Origin: Nageia nagi
Taxonomy: Eukaryota > Pinophyta
Length of the DNA stretch: 64,000 bases
Direction: 5' to 3'
Assembly: GCA_050084985.1 (NCBI GenBank)
Contig: JBITNC010000001.1
Span: 9,424,001-9,488,000 of the forward strand
In this document: positions 1-12,177 of the stretch, piece by piece
Position numbering within the stretch: the first letter of the stretch is position 1
Layout: each line of letters opens with the position of its first letter
The notes under the pieces: model-generated
Told to the model about the DNA's origin: nothing
Seen by the model: only the letters and a program-made list of their open reading frames with translations
Database searches by the model: none
Made by a program: the position numbers and the translations under genes

Positions 1-253
1 TAAAATTTTGACTAGCCAACCAAGAAAAAAAAACCTAACAAAATTAGGCTACTAGGGCTTTGGCTGATGGGTCCAAAAATAGTAAATTAAAAAATTCAAA
101 ATCCTTAAAAATAATGATTTCACTATAAATAGCTACTATGAATTTCCTTGGATACCACTATGATGTAGGTATCCAGTATTTAGTCTCTCTTCATCTTCTA
201 TCAAAATTTTGCATGAATGACACCCTTGATTCCCAATAAGATGGTAGAATCAA
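1..253 (-). mobile_element. 5' leader of a minus-strand LTR retrotransposon (partial)
   Basis: This is the internal DNA just downstream of the primer-binding site at 254-266, read on the minus strand, so the body of the element lies left of the window. No reading frame is recognisable. A 15-bp motif that spans the LTR/PBS junction (gataccactatgatg at 260-274) also occurs at 151-165, a small direct repeat inside the leader. Confidence 0.6.
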
Positions 254-266
254 GGCTCTGATACCA
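254..266 (-). promoter_or_regulatory. primer-binding site, initiator tRNA-Met type
   Basis: The minus strand reads TGGTATCAGAGCC, the complement of the 3' end of plant initiator tRNA-Met. It lies three bases from the LTR edge at 270, the usual spacing, and fixes the element's orientation as minus. Confidence 0.85.
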
Positions 267-269
267 CTA

Positions 270-1804
270 TGATGAGCCATTTTTGAGCTTTAGGAGAGGG
301 ATGTTTGGATTCCAACCTTCAAACTAGCTAAGCAAGCTCAAAATTACACTAATATTCTAATGTCTATCTATGATTAATATATTTTGCAATGATATTCAAA
401 AATTCACTCACAAATCCAACATCTAGGTAGAGAAATATAAATAGGTCTTAAACTATAAACATGCACTTCCATATTCAACATCTTAGTTTTGGAGCAATTA
501 ATAACTTTAACAATGCAAAATACCTCTCCAATTGCAACATACTAATTAGGGAGCAAGAACATATCAAACAAGCATATAATTCTCCCAATATTCTAATGTA
601 CTAATCAAGGAGAAAAAATAGTAAGTAAATAATGTAAACTTCACTTAAGATGTAACATCCTAGTTTAGAAGTATAAATGATATTCTAACAAAGCACAACT
701 ACTCCATAATTTGATATCCAATCATAGAGAGATAAACAACAATATTTTGATAATAGATTATAATTGTATTGAATAAGCAAAAGTAGAGCAATTACAATAT
801 TTTTGTCTACCAATGGAGTTTGTACCAGGACTATCTCCTATTTGGTTATTTTAGATAACTCTAAGGCCTAATCAATCTCAAAAGTAATGAGGCAAGACTA
901 GTTCTCCTTTGTAGCAACTATGATGAAACCATTATCATTCCTCTCAATATGGATAGAGTAAGTATGAAGGTAGCATCCTCTCCCTTCAATACCTCAATTG
1001 TAGCTCACCCCATAAGTGGAAAAGATAAAGCCTCTATTCAATATGTAATTAAAGGGTTTATAATAAAATTTAACATATCTCACAATGAATACGAATTCTT
1101 CTTTTATAAGTGAGGATGATCATCTTCTAATCTTGCTTTGGTATGATCCAACAATGGAGAGATATGATCCATGTGCTCTTGTATGTAATGACTAAGATAA
1201 GAAGCCTTGGGATAAATGTAATCACATTCAAGGGCCCAAAAAGATAACATTCAAGAGGGGGTGATTCCAAAGTGCCTTGTGATCAACACCATCAATCCAT
1301 ATGCCTAGGTAGCCAATGTGGGATCTTGGGATCCTCCAAAGCCCAATATACATATTTTAGGACCATTTACTTGCATCAAGATCACCAATTCCTAGTTTGA
1401 AGTGTCAGCTTCATCCTTGGAGCTACAAATATCCTCGTAGTTAGTGTAATCACCTAGGGGGATTCTCTACCTCAAAGAGGGGAGCACTAATGACTAGATA
1501 TATATATATATCCCAATATTATAATCATAAAGGCTAGAATAAGCAATGCCTCATTCAATGAGACTAATATTGCATGTACATTTATAATTACATTGGTATA
1601 ACAAATACATCATTAATTGGTATTTTGGTAAATAAATAAATAAAAGGGCCATTTATGCCATACTTAGAGCATTATTAAGTATCTAAGTGGAATTTACATT
1701 ATTTTGGCCAAATTATACAAATATTGATAAAAATACTCCTAAATTAATGTTCCCATTTATTAGAGGTGAAATGGGAAAAATACCTAAAAAATAGGGATAT
1801 TACA
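270..1804 (-). mobile_element. 5' LTR of a minus-strand LTR retrotransposon
   Basis: On the minus strand the block starts TGTAATATCC at 1804 and ends GGCTCATCA at 270, giving TG...CA ends next to a good PBS. Length is about 1.5 kb. A TA-rich stretch near 1497-1513 is a plausible TATA region on the minus strand. The partner LTR is outside the window, so the target duplication (candidate caaac at 1805-1809) cannot be checked. Copia or gypsy cannot be decided because no protein-coding part is present. Confidence 0.7.
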
Positions 1805-2610
1805 CAAACCTAATCAATATGTTATTTACAACATACCCTAATTGGACATTCAATTTTTTAATCAAATAATTGATCTGACCTACAATAGGATTAAAAAAAC
1901 TATTATCCATTTTATTATTTCTCAAATTGACAACTTGATCTCTAACCTTTGACATTCTATGTACTTAACATTTGGACAATAGCTGACTAATTGACTACTA
2001 GTGTTGACTGTTGTTGCTAACTAGAGGAGATGGTCAAGATTCTAGGAGGAGGTAGCCCACATGGAGAAAAGTGATCCACCAAAAAGGTAGGGTATTAAAT
2101 TATGATCTATTTGAGATTATGTAGTCTAAATAGGCTAAATAATGATATATTGGTAGTGAAGAACAAATTAGAAACTAATTTCATTAATAGATTTTTATCG
2201 AAAGTGGATAAAAACATCAAACCCCAACAAATCCTAGGGCATCATAAAATTGACCAATTTTACCATTAAAAATGAAATTTAATCCATAAAAATGTATAAG
2301 AGGTAAAAACACATATTTTCATCATAATAAACTCAAAAATAGACATTTTTCATCTAGATTTAGGATTTTGAAAATTTGGTATGAGTTTTAGTTTTTCTCG
2401 CTCAGTTATGTGGATCATCACCCTACAAAATGATCTTGATTTAAGGATTTATCAATAGGAGATCGATTAGATAGATCAATTAACTGATCAACATGATCAA
2501 TCACTAGGAGGTTGATTAGAGTTTGACTTGAAAACTATTTTTTTATTAACATGAAAAGGGGATAAATACTTAAATTGATAAAATTGAGATATAGAAAAAG
2601 ATAAAATATC
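1805..2610. other. no gene seen
   Basis: A+T-rich DNA with stops in all frames. I see no LTR end, PBS or protein motif. It separates the LTR from the CACTA-like terminus at 2611. Confidence 0.5.
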
Positions 2611-3952
2611 CACTACTAGACAATAGGGGTTGGGTATCATAAATAACGTTAGGCCCCTTTGTCTTTTTTTTTTTTTTTTTTAAATTTAGCCCTTGATGTT
2701 ATTGCTGATTATGACATGTTCATCATACCCAATGTTAGAATTTTCATCAGGTATTTTATCAGATCACATCATAAATACTATCACTTACTCTTTCATAAAA
2801 TGAATAAAAACCATTACAATTTTCATCAAGAATAACATTAGGCATGTCAAGAATGCCATTAGGAATTCTATTAAACACATTTTTATCATCAATAATTCCA
2901 TCATGTATACCCTTGGGAAAAACTATTAAAAAAATATATATATTTTTAATTTTTTTTTTTTTTTAGGTATGATGTTAGGTAGGACATCAAGCATATCATT
3001 AAGAATGTTGAAATTGAAAAAAAAATTATTTTGCATCTTGAAAAAATAATTTTTTTAGTTATTTTTTTAATGCTATTTTTTAAAAATTTTTATATTAAAT
3101 TGAATGAATTTTTAAATGAATTAATTCATTATGTTGAATTTTAATTTATTGATTATATTTAATTGAATTAAATAAATATACTTGAATTGAAATTTAATTA
3201 TTATTAAATTTAATGAAAGTAAGAAAAAATTTAAAATTCAACATAATTTGTAAATACATTAAAAATACAATATATAGACATTGCAAATCTATGAATATAT
3301 ATATAAATGTATAAAAATGTCTATAGTGAAAATGTTATACAATGATCACTATCATTAGTACTATCATCTAATCTAGAAATCTTCACTACCATCACTATAC
3401 CCTACTCTCATAGTCATATCCATGCTTGTTATCATGGTATTCTTCATCCTCATCATTTACCCCTCATCAATAGGCACTCCGGAAGAACCCTACAAATGAT
3501 AATTAAATAAATGTCAGTAAACCATCATTAATTAAAAATAATTTCATGAATATCAAATCATAATTAACTAAATAATTAATATCACAACAACTATTACAAA
3601 TTAAATATTTAATGTTATTAGTGTATATTAAAAGAAATAAATATTATCAAATTATTTAATTTTAATTTTTACTAACCTATGTCAATTTTTTCATAACCTA
3701 ATAAATATAATCTAAGTGAAATTTTAGTAACCTAATAAGTTTGACTTGAGTTAATTTTTTAGTGACCTAGGTCTAACATAAATCAAATTTTTATATATTG
3801 ACCTAATTCAAATTTAAGGGTTAGAGTTAAGGGGGTTTAAGGGTTACATTTTAGCGATTGAGGATTACATTTAGGTTTAAGGTAAGCGATTAGGGTAAGA
3901 GGTTAAGGGTTAGGTTTACGAATATTTAAGCTTATGGTTACAATTTAGGGGT
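2611..3952. mobile_element. left end of a second CACTA-like element (partial)
   Basis: It begins CACTACTAGACAATAGG, the CACTA signature, followed by a subterminal zone with scattered catcaag / cattagg motifs to about 3000. The first seven bases match the element at 3953 and the rest does not, so it is a different family. No matching right terminus was found. Its body is probably interrupted by the CACTA at 3953-16533 and continues, decayed, after 16533. Confidence 0.45.
3337..3489 (-). pseudogene. possible acidic terminal exon of a TnpA-like gene
   Basis: On the minus strand an acceptor-like tttgtag precedes an open stretch that, with one apparent one-base shift, encodes an acidic tail (NDEDEEYHDNKHGYDY) and then a stop. 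It resembles the last exon of the minus-strand relic near 4856. The function is unknown and the assignment rests only on position and composition. Confidence 0.25.
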
Positions 3953-3990
3953 CACTACTACATTGTGGGTTTTACATCATACAATGCATC
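3953..3990 (+). repeat. CACTA left terminal inverted repeat
   Basis: It pairs with 16494-16533. Both share CACTACTACATT (one mismatch on the right), then TTTTACATCAT, then ATGCATC, with a two-base indel and several mismatches between. Confidence 0.88.
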
Positions 3991-4127
3991 AAGACACAAT
4001 GTATTGTTTTTTCTTTTTCTTGGTCTCTCTTTGATGCCTCATGCAATGATAAGGGTACTATTGACCAATTCATCAATCAATGCATCAAGATAATTATTTA
4101 TTTCATCAATCAAAACATCAAGAGTTT

Positions 4128-4408
4128 GACTCAAAACATCATAACTCTTACTCATAAAGTGTCAAGATAAAATGTACAACATTTGACTCATAAAATGTCA
4201 AGCTTATGACTCATAAAACATCAAGCATTTACTCATAAAATATCAAGCATTTGACTTATAAAATTTCAAGCCTATGAATCATAAAATGTCAATCCTGTGA
4301 CTCATAAAATGTCAAGACTTTGACTCATAAAACATCAAGGTTTTGACTCATAAAGAGTTAATGTTGTGACTCATAAAACATCAAGCCTTTGACTCATAAA
4401 ATGTCAAA
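4128..4408 (+). repeat. CACTA subterminal tandem repeats
   Basis: About twelve units of roughly 23 bp with the core gactcataaaatgtcaag, variants carrying acatcaag. Clustered subterminal motifs of this kind are the binding sites of TnpA-type proteins in known CACTA elements. The binding role here is inferred from position. Confidence 0.8.
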
Positions 4409-4855
4409 TTTTGCTTTGTAATTCCAAAAAAAATTAAATTATTTATCATTACTATTTATTATTTCTTTTTTATGTAGTGTATAATACATTCGAATACATT
4501 AAACATAATATATATACATTCAAATAATACATTAAAAGTAAAAAATATATTCAAATAATACATTAAAAGATACATTCAAATTTAAACATATAAGCATGAT
4601 AAGAATAAAACTTAAAACACATTATGTATAACTAATATAACACACTAAATTAATAATCAAATGTGTATAATTAGGATTAATCAATAAAAAATGTCTACAT
4701 CGAGTGTACAAATGCATGGTAATGGGTCAACAAAAAATATCACATTGAGTGTATAAATGCATGGTAATGGGTCAATAAAAAAGTTCCACATTAAGTGTAC
4801 AAATGCATGGTAATAGGTCAAAAAGAATGTCCATGCCCAGTGTAATATTCATCCA

Positions 4856-6401
4856 TTTTGGCAATTTTCCACCCCTCTTGGTCACCCTCCTCTCAGCCAC
4901 CCTTCGATTGACCTTCCTTAGCTTGCAAATAATAATCAACTAAATATTAGTAAATAAGAAAAACTAAAAATTTTGCGAGTCATTATTAAATAATAATAAA
5001 TTAAAAAAAAATAATTAAATATTACTTACAATCTTGGAAGCTATTTTCAATATTAGTGCTTGAAAACCATTTTTTTAGGGCAAATTTTACTTCATCTTTT
5101 GTAGGATACTTGCCATATTTATCATACTACAAAAAACATATTTACTTAAATAATATTTTATGCATATAATTTTATTATATAACTATTCTTGCATAAAATA
5201 TGAAATAAATAATTTAATATACTTACATATCTTATTTCGATCCCTACTTTTCCCAATTTGCTTGATGTATGGGTATATGCAATTGAAGATGCATTGTACC
5301 AAGAATGCATGACTTTTTCAAATTATGATGGTTTAGTATTTGATTCTCTACATGCTTCCTCCTGCTCCACCTTCTTCATCAGGCTCTTCCACAACTTCTA
5401 GTCAATATCTGCATGTCTACTTCCTTTTCATTGATTTTTAGGAAGTTTTTTTGATTTTATTCCTCATTTTATTTCTCCTCCAATTCAAATTCTTGCCCAT
5501 ATGTTGCAATGCCCATTTTGCCAAATTCTCTTTTCAAGATATCTATGACCCTTTATTTTGCTGTAAAAGACATAATTTTTTAGAAAATATATTAAAAAAT
5601 TAAGTAAAATGTACTATCAATATTAATTTATAAAAAAATTAAGTATAAAATTAAGCATAAAAATTATATATATACCTATTTCACTTTATTTTTCCACTCG
5701 ATATCTATGGTGGGATCAAACTAGTGGAAAGTGCATTTTCTGAGAGTGTCATAAAAAAAATGCCCTAAAGAGAATTTAATAACATTAGTAAATTAATATA
5801 TTATTAGTAAATTAATATATTAGAAAAAATATATATAATATATATTTTTTAAAATCAATTCTTACCATTCCAATCTTTAATTACAACACCCTTCTCATCC
5901 ACCTTAATCTCAATGTCATTAGTGCCCATGCATGTTGAAAATACTATCTCTATATTGATTGGTTGTACATCTATAATTACCATATTACTTAGATTATCTT
6001 TATTGAATGTAACATTTAATTAATAAAGGTAATTTCAATCATTTTTTAAATTAAAAAAAATAAGTAATGTTACCATTTGGTGATGAGTCTATTGATGATG
6101 GCCAATCTACGCCACTAGCAGGCCCAAAAGGCCTAGTAGATGAAGGCCTAATGCCCATTTGTTTATCAGTTTCTCTATCAATCTCATTACTTTGCATCCA
6201 TTGCATGGCCATTTATATATTTTGGCCAGTGCCTTAGTCTATTAAAAAGGTAAAAAAAGTAAATTCAAAATTCCTTTTGAAATGAATATTATTAAATAAC
6301 AATTGAATAAATCACATTCATAAATAAATACTTACAAAAACCTTCTTGCTTGTAGTTGAATTTGGAGGTTTTGGATTCTTTCCCCTCCTATTGTCATCCA
6401 T
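4856..6401 (-). pseudogene. TnpA-like multi-exon relic (CACTA accessory protein)
   Basis: Read on the minus strand. It starts MDDNRRGKNPKPPNSTTSKK at 6401 and shows plausible exons with GT donors and AG acceptors at 6336-6401, 6075-6238, 5866-5970, 5676-5764, roughly 5215-5560, 5030-5126 and 4856-4930. Readable pieces include DIEIKVDEKGVVIKDWNG, then GHFFYDTLRK running into IEWKNKVK, and WKSLMKKVEQEEACRESN ahead of a His/Thr-rich stretch. The layout loosely recalls the plant Ptta/En/Spm transposase family, which binds element ends. A homologous relic lies at 35690-37017. In-frame stops and a shift show it is dead. The family assignment is inferred; homology between the two copies is seen directly. 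Confidence 0.45.
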
Positions 6402-7229
6402 GATAATCACTAAATAAAGTTAATAACAAAAAATATTATTATTTTAAAAAATTAAAACTATTCAATTTAATAAACCTAACATAGTATGACAATATTGAAT
6501 TTATAAAGGTTATCATTGAGACACATTGCAATATGAATACGATGGAAGAAATTTAGGATGTTAACTTTGTAAATGCAACATGCGTCTATTGTTTTAAGTT
6601 ATGTCAATTAGTTACAACAAAATTTATGGGTAACCCAAACCCCTAATCGACCCTAGAATCCTAACCAAATATAACCCCTAATATCTTAATTCTTAACTCT
6701 CAACTCAAGCCTATACCCTTAAACCTTAAACTTTAAATCTTAATTTAAATCTTAAACCCTAAACTCAAACCTAAACCCCTAACCCTCAAACCATAACCCT
6801 TAAGTCAAGCCTAAACTCTTAAACCCTAACCCAACCCTTAACTCTTAAATCCTAACCATAATCCTTTATAAGTCCCAACCATATTCTTTAAATCCTAAGA
6901 ATTACCCTTAATTCCTAACCATAACCCTTAAACCCTAATTTCTAATTGAAATCCAAACCCATAAAACCCTAACATTGAATTCAAACCCAAACTCCTAACT
7001 CTTAAATCCTAACATAAACCCTTAAGCTAAACCTCTAACCCTTAAAGTACTGCAACCCCTAACTCTTAAAGTATTACAACCCCTAACCCCTAACAAAAAT
7101 GGCTACTACAACCCTCAATTCTAGAAATTAGGGTTAAATCTTAAACCCTCAACTCAAACCTAAACCCTTAACCCTTAAATTATAACCCCTAAATCAAACC
7201 TAAACTCTTAAACCCTAACCTCAACCCCT
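6402..7229. repeat. degenerate CCCTAA / CCCTAAA array
   Basis: From about 6640 the DNA is a loose array of ccctaa, ccctaaa and cttaaa words with long interruptions. It resembles decayed telomere-type repeats. 6402-6640 is plain A+T-rich DNA. No gene is seen. Confidence 0.6.
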
Positions 7230-8420
7230 AACCCTTAATTTTTACAAAAATTAACCATAATTTTTTATAAATATTAATCATAATTTGTACCCTAAAGTTT
7301 TACAAAAATTAATCTTAAATTTTTACAAAAATTAACCCTAAATTTTTAAGTTAAAATTAACCTTAGTTTTTTTACAAAAATTAACCCTAAATTTTTTACA
7401 AAAATTAACCCTAATTTTTTACAAAAATTAACATTAAATTTTAAGTCAAAATTAACCCTAAATTTAATAAAATAAAAAATAACCTAAACACATAACACCT
7501 AAAATTTAAACCTAAATTTTTACAAAAAATTAATCCTTAATTTTTGCAAAAATTAACCCTAATTTTTTACAAAAATTAACCCTTATCTTTACAAAAATTA
7601 ACCCTAATTTTTTATAAATATTAATCATAATTTGTAGCCTAAATTTTTACAAAAGTTAATCTTAATTTTTTTTACAAAAATTAACCTTAGTTTTTTACAA
7701 AAATTAACCTTAGTTTTTTACAAAAATTAACCTTAGTTTTTTACAAAAATTAACCTTAGTTTTTTTACAAAAATTAACCTTAGTTTTTTACAAAAATTAA
7801 CCCTAATGTTTTAGGAAAATTAACCCTAAAATTCATACAAAACATAACCCTAATTTTTTTACAAAAATTAACATTACATTTTAAGTCAAAATTAACCCTA
7901 AATTTTAATAAAATTTAACTGTAACCCAAACACCTAACACCTAAAATTTAACCCTAAATTTTTACAAAAATTAATACTTAATTTATACAAAATGTAATCC
8001 TTAATTTATACAAAAATTAACCCTAATTTTTTAACAAAAATTAGCCCTTTAATTTTACAAAAATTCACCCTAATATATTATAAATATTCATCATAATTTG
8101 TACCCTAAATTTTTACAATTGTTAATCCTAATTTTTTAAATAAAATTACCCTAAATTTGAAGTTAAAATTAACCTTCATTTTTTTACAAAATATTAACCC
8201 TAATTTTTTTACGAAAATTAACCCTAAATGTTTTACAAAAATAATTTTGTACAAAAAATAACCTAAGTTTTTACAAAAATTAACATTAAATTTTAAGTCA
8301 AAATTAACCCTAAATTTAAATAAAAAATTTACCCTACATTTTAAGTTAAAATTAACCTTAATTTTTTTTACAAAACTCAACCCTAAATTCTTACAAAACT
8401 TTACCCTAAATTTCTACAAA
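7230..8420. repeat. minisatellite of tacaaaaattaaccct units
   Basis: About 1.2 kb of head-to-tail units of roughly 21-24 bp built on ttttttacaaaaattaaccct, with indels and drift. Local runs (for example 7680-7800) are nearly perfect. It lies inside the CACTA, upstream of the minus-strand relic. Open frames within it are repeat artefacts. Confidence 0.8.
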
Positions 8421-9363
8421 AAATTATCCTACTCATTTACAAATTGGAGATCATATGGTCATTTTCATATAACAAAAAAAGGAGGAGCTATAGGATTTCT
8501 TGGTATGTTTTTATATATATATGTTTTATGAATTTAGCAAAATTTAAAACCCTAATTTGCAAATTTTGGAATTGTTATCTCATACCTAAAATTAAATTTG
8601 TAAGGTTTAGTTTTTTCCTAAAATTAATTTTGTAAGATTTAGTTTTTGTCCAAACCCTAGGTTTAATTTTGTAAACCCTAACTTTTTATCTAGATTCTAG
8701 GATTTTCATGTTCCAAAGATTTAGGTTTTTTTTTTGTTCAATTTTTGATGTATTCTTTCAATATTCATATTACAAATATCAAATGCATGCAAACATATTC
8801 TATTTCTATTTAAAAAATGTTAAATGTGTGCTTTAAAAAGTAAAAATTTAAATTTAGTATACTTACCTTTGAATCTATCGTTGGATTTGACAAATTTGAC
8901 CTTGGATCTAATGGAAAATAGTTAAATTTTGTCCAAATCTGACCCTTATTCCCCCCTTCTTCCATGAAAAAAACACTCTCTGCTATGTCCCTCTTGTGAT
9001 ATTCGATTGAAAAAATGATTAGTGGGGCATGTGGGGTATACCCCATTTGTTTTTATAATTGCATGATCTACTTGATGCATTAATGCATCAAGCAATGCAT
9101 CATGTAGTCATAATTAAAATATAAAAAAAAAAAGAAAAAAAACTAAAAAAATAACTTTAACTAATTTTAAAATATTAAATAAGTTTAAAAATACTTAAAA
9201 TATTAAATAATTTTAAAAATATTTACTTTTAAATATTAAATTAATACTAGATTAAATTCATAAATATTTACTTTTGAATATTAGATTAATTTGTAAAAAA
9301 ATTGAATTATAAATACTATTAAATTAATAAAATGTAATTTTAACATTATGATATCATAAATAT
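8421..9363. other. internal CACTA spacer, no gene seen
   Basis: A+T-rich DNA with some ccctaggttta words to 8720 and an inverted gatgcattaatgcatc motif at 9073-9088. 37.6-38.3 kb has the same general character upstream of the second TnpA-like relic. No protein match is recognised. Confidence 0.45.
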
Positions 9364-10330
9364 TATTGAGCTTGAAGCTTGCATCGATTAGGTTAGATTG
9401 TTGATGGTGGATGCAAAGTTGTAATGACCACTTCCAATATACCATTATGTGACTCATTGGTAAGATATGGTAATGGTATATGTCAATATTTGATGTAGTT
9501 TAATGTTAATATTATGTTCATAATATTTTAATGTTATGTTATTGTTAATGCTATATTGATGCCATGCTAATATGGATAATGTGATGTTAATGTTATACTA
9601 ATGTTATGTTAATAGAGTTAATTTGATATTAGTGTTAATGTGATGTTAATGCCATGCTAATATAGTTAAGGCAATGTTAATGTTGTGTTATTATAGTTAA
9701 CATGATGTTAGTGTTCATTCCATGTTAATGGCATGCTAATTTAGATAACTAGATGTTAATGTTATGTTAATATAGTTAATATGATGTTAGTATTAATGCT
9801 ATGTTAATGTTAGTGCAATGTTAATATAGTTATGTTTTTTCTTAGATGCATATGCATGATGCCTTTAAAATGAACATCAATGTGTTGGAGGTGATGACCA
9901 ACCATTGATTCTAATTTACCTAAGTTTTCACTACCATAATTATTGAGCCATAGAGTGGGATACATTTGGATTTGATCACTAATGTAGTCTTCCCTTAGGG
10001 TAGGAGTCATTACTTTCCCTCAAACAACTATAAATAAGGGAGGTGAGATTTGCATGGGTTAGTCAGTTCATTGGCTACATCATTAAGGGTTGATACTCTT
10101 AGCAAGCCATTCACTACTTGCCTAATAGCATTCTCGATGCCTTATTGCAAAATGAGGACAAATTTAGTCACCATGCTAAGACTTAGCTCTAGGAAGCCTT
10201 TTTAGCTACCATATTGAGCTTGGAGCATGCGTCGATTACACAAGGGCTAGATTGTTGATGGTGGGGGTAGAGTTGTAATGACCACTTCCAATATACCATT
10301 ATGTGACTCATTAGTAAGATATGGTAAATC
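9364..10330 (+). repeat. ~850-bp tandem unit with ATGTTAATG array
   Basis: A ~105-bp block (including ttgtaatgaccacttcc and atgtgactcattggtaag) occurs at 9366-9475 and again at 10213-10325, defining a unit of about 850 bp. Between them lie an array of aatgttaatg words (9480-9835) and a conserved block (9836-10210). A TATA box (tataaata, 10029-10036) gives it an LTR-like look. The same family recurs at 39.54-42.35 kb. No clear element ends or target duplication were found. Confidence 0.6.
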
Positions 10331-10625
10331 CAGCTTATAGTTTTACCAGCCTACCTTATTTTAACACTTGAGTATTATACATTTTATAAAAATAAAAAAA
10401 ATTAGCTATAATCTTCACATTGCTCACATTAATAAGATTTAATCAATTTGTTAAGTTGTAAAAAAGATAACCATATCACATTGCATGATAAAATAATTAG
10501 GCATATAGATTGTTTAATGTATATTTGTAAAGTTGTAAAAAAGATAAATATTATATTTTCTTAAGTAGACATATAGGTTGTTTAAATCTTAAATCTTAAA
10601 CCCTAAACCCTACATCATAAACCCT
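10331..10625 (+). repeat. 3' part of the ATGTTAATG repeat family
   Basis: Homologous to 41765-42000: both share tcttcacattgctcacattaa and gtaaagttgtaaaaaa motifs and end in a short aaaccctaaaccct run. Confidence 0.6.
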
Positions 10626-10674
10626 TCATAAATTGGAAGAGATAAAGTAGCCACCAAGTTTTACCCAGTAGGAT

Positions 10675-11022
10675 GTGCATTTTCAGGACTTGAACCAATG
10701 GATGAAAAATGTGATAGAAGGATTTAGTGACCCTATCACTCTTTATTACAAAGCACTTATTGTATGTGGTTGTTCAAGATGTAAGGGTTGGCAAAAATAT
10801 CAAAGGGGATATGTAGAAATACATTATTATGAAAATGATGGTCTACCTAATAGAGAGGGAGCATTACCTTTGATGGTTAAGAAATATCCCATTGATACAA
10901 TTAAACCTACTAGATGTGTTGAACATATAAAAGAGAATGTTAAGGTTAGAATGCTAGAATATGTAGATTCATCAGATGAAGATAGATCAAAACAATGTAC
11001 AAGAACAAGAAATGAAGGATGA
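10675..11022 (+). pseudogene. transposase-associated N-terminal domain
   Basis: An open stretch of 115 codons. CGCSRCKGW with the following Tyr/His-rich residues and GYVEIHYYENDG resemble the CPCxxCxN...VxxHLxxxGF pattern of the domain that opens plant TNP2-type transposases. Frames are lost downstream. 11023-12177 holds only short fragments I cannot assign (for example 11521-11721, 66 codons), perhaps intron or inserted DNA. Confidence 0.7.
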
Positions 11023-12177
11023 CTTCATCGATTACAACTACCAAATGTTGAGCTAATCAAGCTACCAAATGAGAGTATTCATGATTTGCATTTAACGCCA
11101 AATGTTGTACATTTATACAAGTCTACCTATGACCATAAGGCATATGGTACATGGCCAATCAAAATTTTTTTTCTAAAAACTTACGAATAATTCACTTATT
11201 ATGGTCATTCATATATGATTAAACTTATAATATACCTAATGCAAGCATGGGTTTATTTATATTATCAAATGTACAAGTTCATACATTCACTGAAAAAGAA
11301 CCATTGATGCCATTTTATGGGCCAATATACAATATTATGGATTGGAGGATAATAACATCATATTTCTTTAGTATGGCTAAATATGGTTTGTGGAAATGCA
11401 ACATCACAAATAAAAGATGCAAAACATATGTAGATTGATGGTCAACTAAAAATACATGGAAACATTGCATGATATATAAACAGCTCCAAATGCACAAGTA
11501 GTCTAGCAAATTATGATTTTGTGAAATATGAAAATGATAAATATCACTTTATGCCTAGAAAAATGAAATTTTTTATAGGTGTGGCTCCTATTGTAACTCT
11601 TAACCCTGATGATGAGATCTTAGTGCATTACAACATCAATAAACATATTTTAGCATGTAAGAGACATATGGATTTAGGAGATCCAAATGCATTTATTAAA
11701 ACAAGAAAAAAGTGTAAATAAAAAGGATATTTTAGTAGAAATTGAATAATGTTTGTAGTGATAGGCATGCAGTTATGACTTTAGACTATGTTATTTGCTA
11801 TTTTGTTGAAGATCCTTAAGGGATGTTGTTTGTTGAAGAACATAATTATTAGAGTTGTTGATATATTTTTACTTATAATCATGTTATTTATGTAATTTAT
11901 ACTTAAACTTATGTACTTGTTAAAGTTATTGACATATACTTATTGGATATTGGATATTGCAAATACTTGTTAAAGTTATTTTTTTAATTATATTAATTAT
12001 TTGTAGTAACTAATTTCATAGACACATCATACTACAATAGATACACAAGATGAGTTAAATATAGTATCTTATATGCCAACCTTACATTGAAAAAATATTC
12101 ATTAGAAAAAAAGAAATCAACTGAAGAATATATTAAGTAGGGATGCATATGTAGAATTAATTACAAATCCAAATCCA

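Noticed and set aside
254-266. tRNA gene because of tRNA-like matches (also 28867, 30500, 48297, 50158)
   Set aside because: Only the 12-13 bases complementary to the tRNA 3' end are present, at LTR or leader edges. These are primer-binding sites, not tRNA genes.
4128-4408. CRISPR-like array of ~23-bp units
   Set aside because: The units are contiguous tandem repeats without unique spacers and lie in the subterminal zone of a CACTA transposon in a plant-type genome.
8105-8380. Open frame of 91 codons on the minus strand
   Set aside because: It is read entirely from the tacaaaaattaaccct minisatellite, and its repetitive Val-Asn-Phe pattern is an artefact.
9810-10010. 66-codon minus-strand frame
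   Set aside because: It lies in the conserved block of the ATGTTAATG repeat family. The homologous block at 41.28-41.5 kb does not keep the frame.
10675-11022. Host gene encoding a small Cys-containing protein
   Set aside because: It fits the N-terminal domain of the TNP2 transposase that follows in order downstream.
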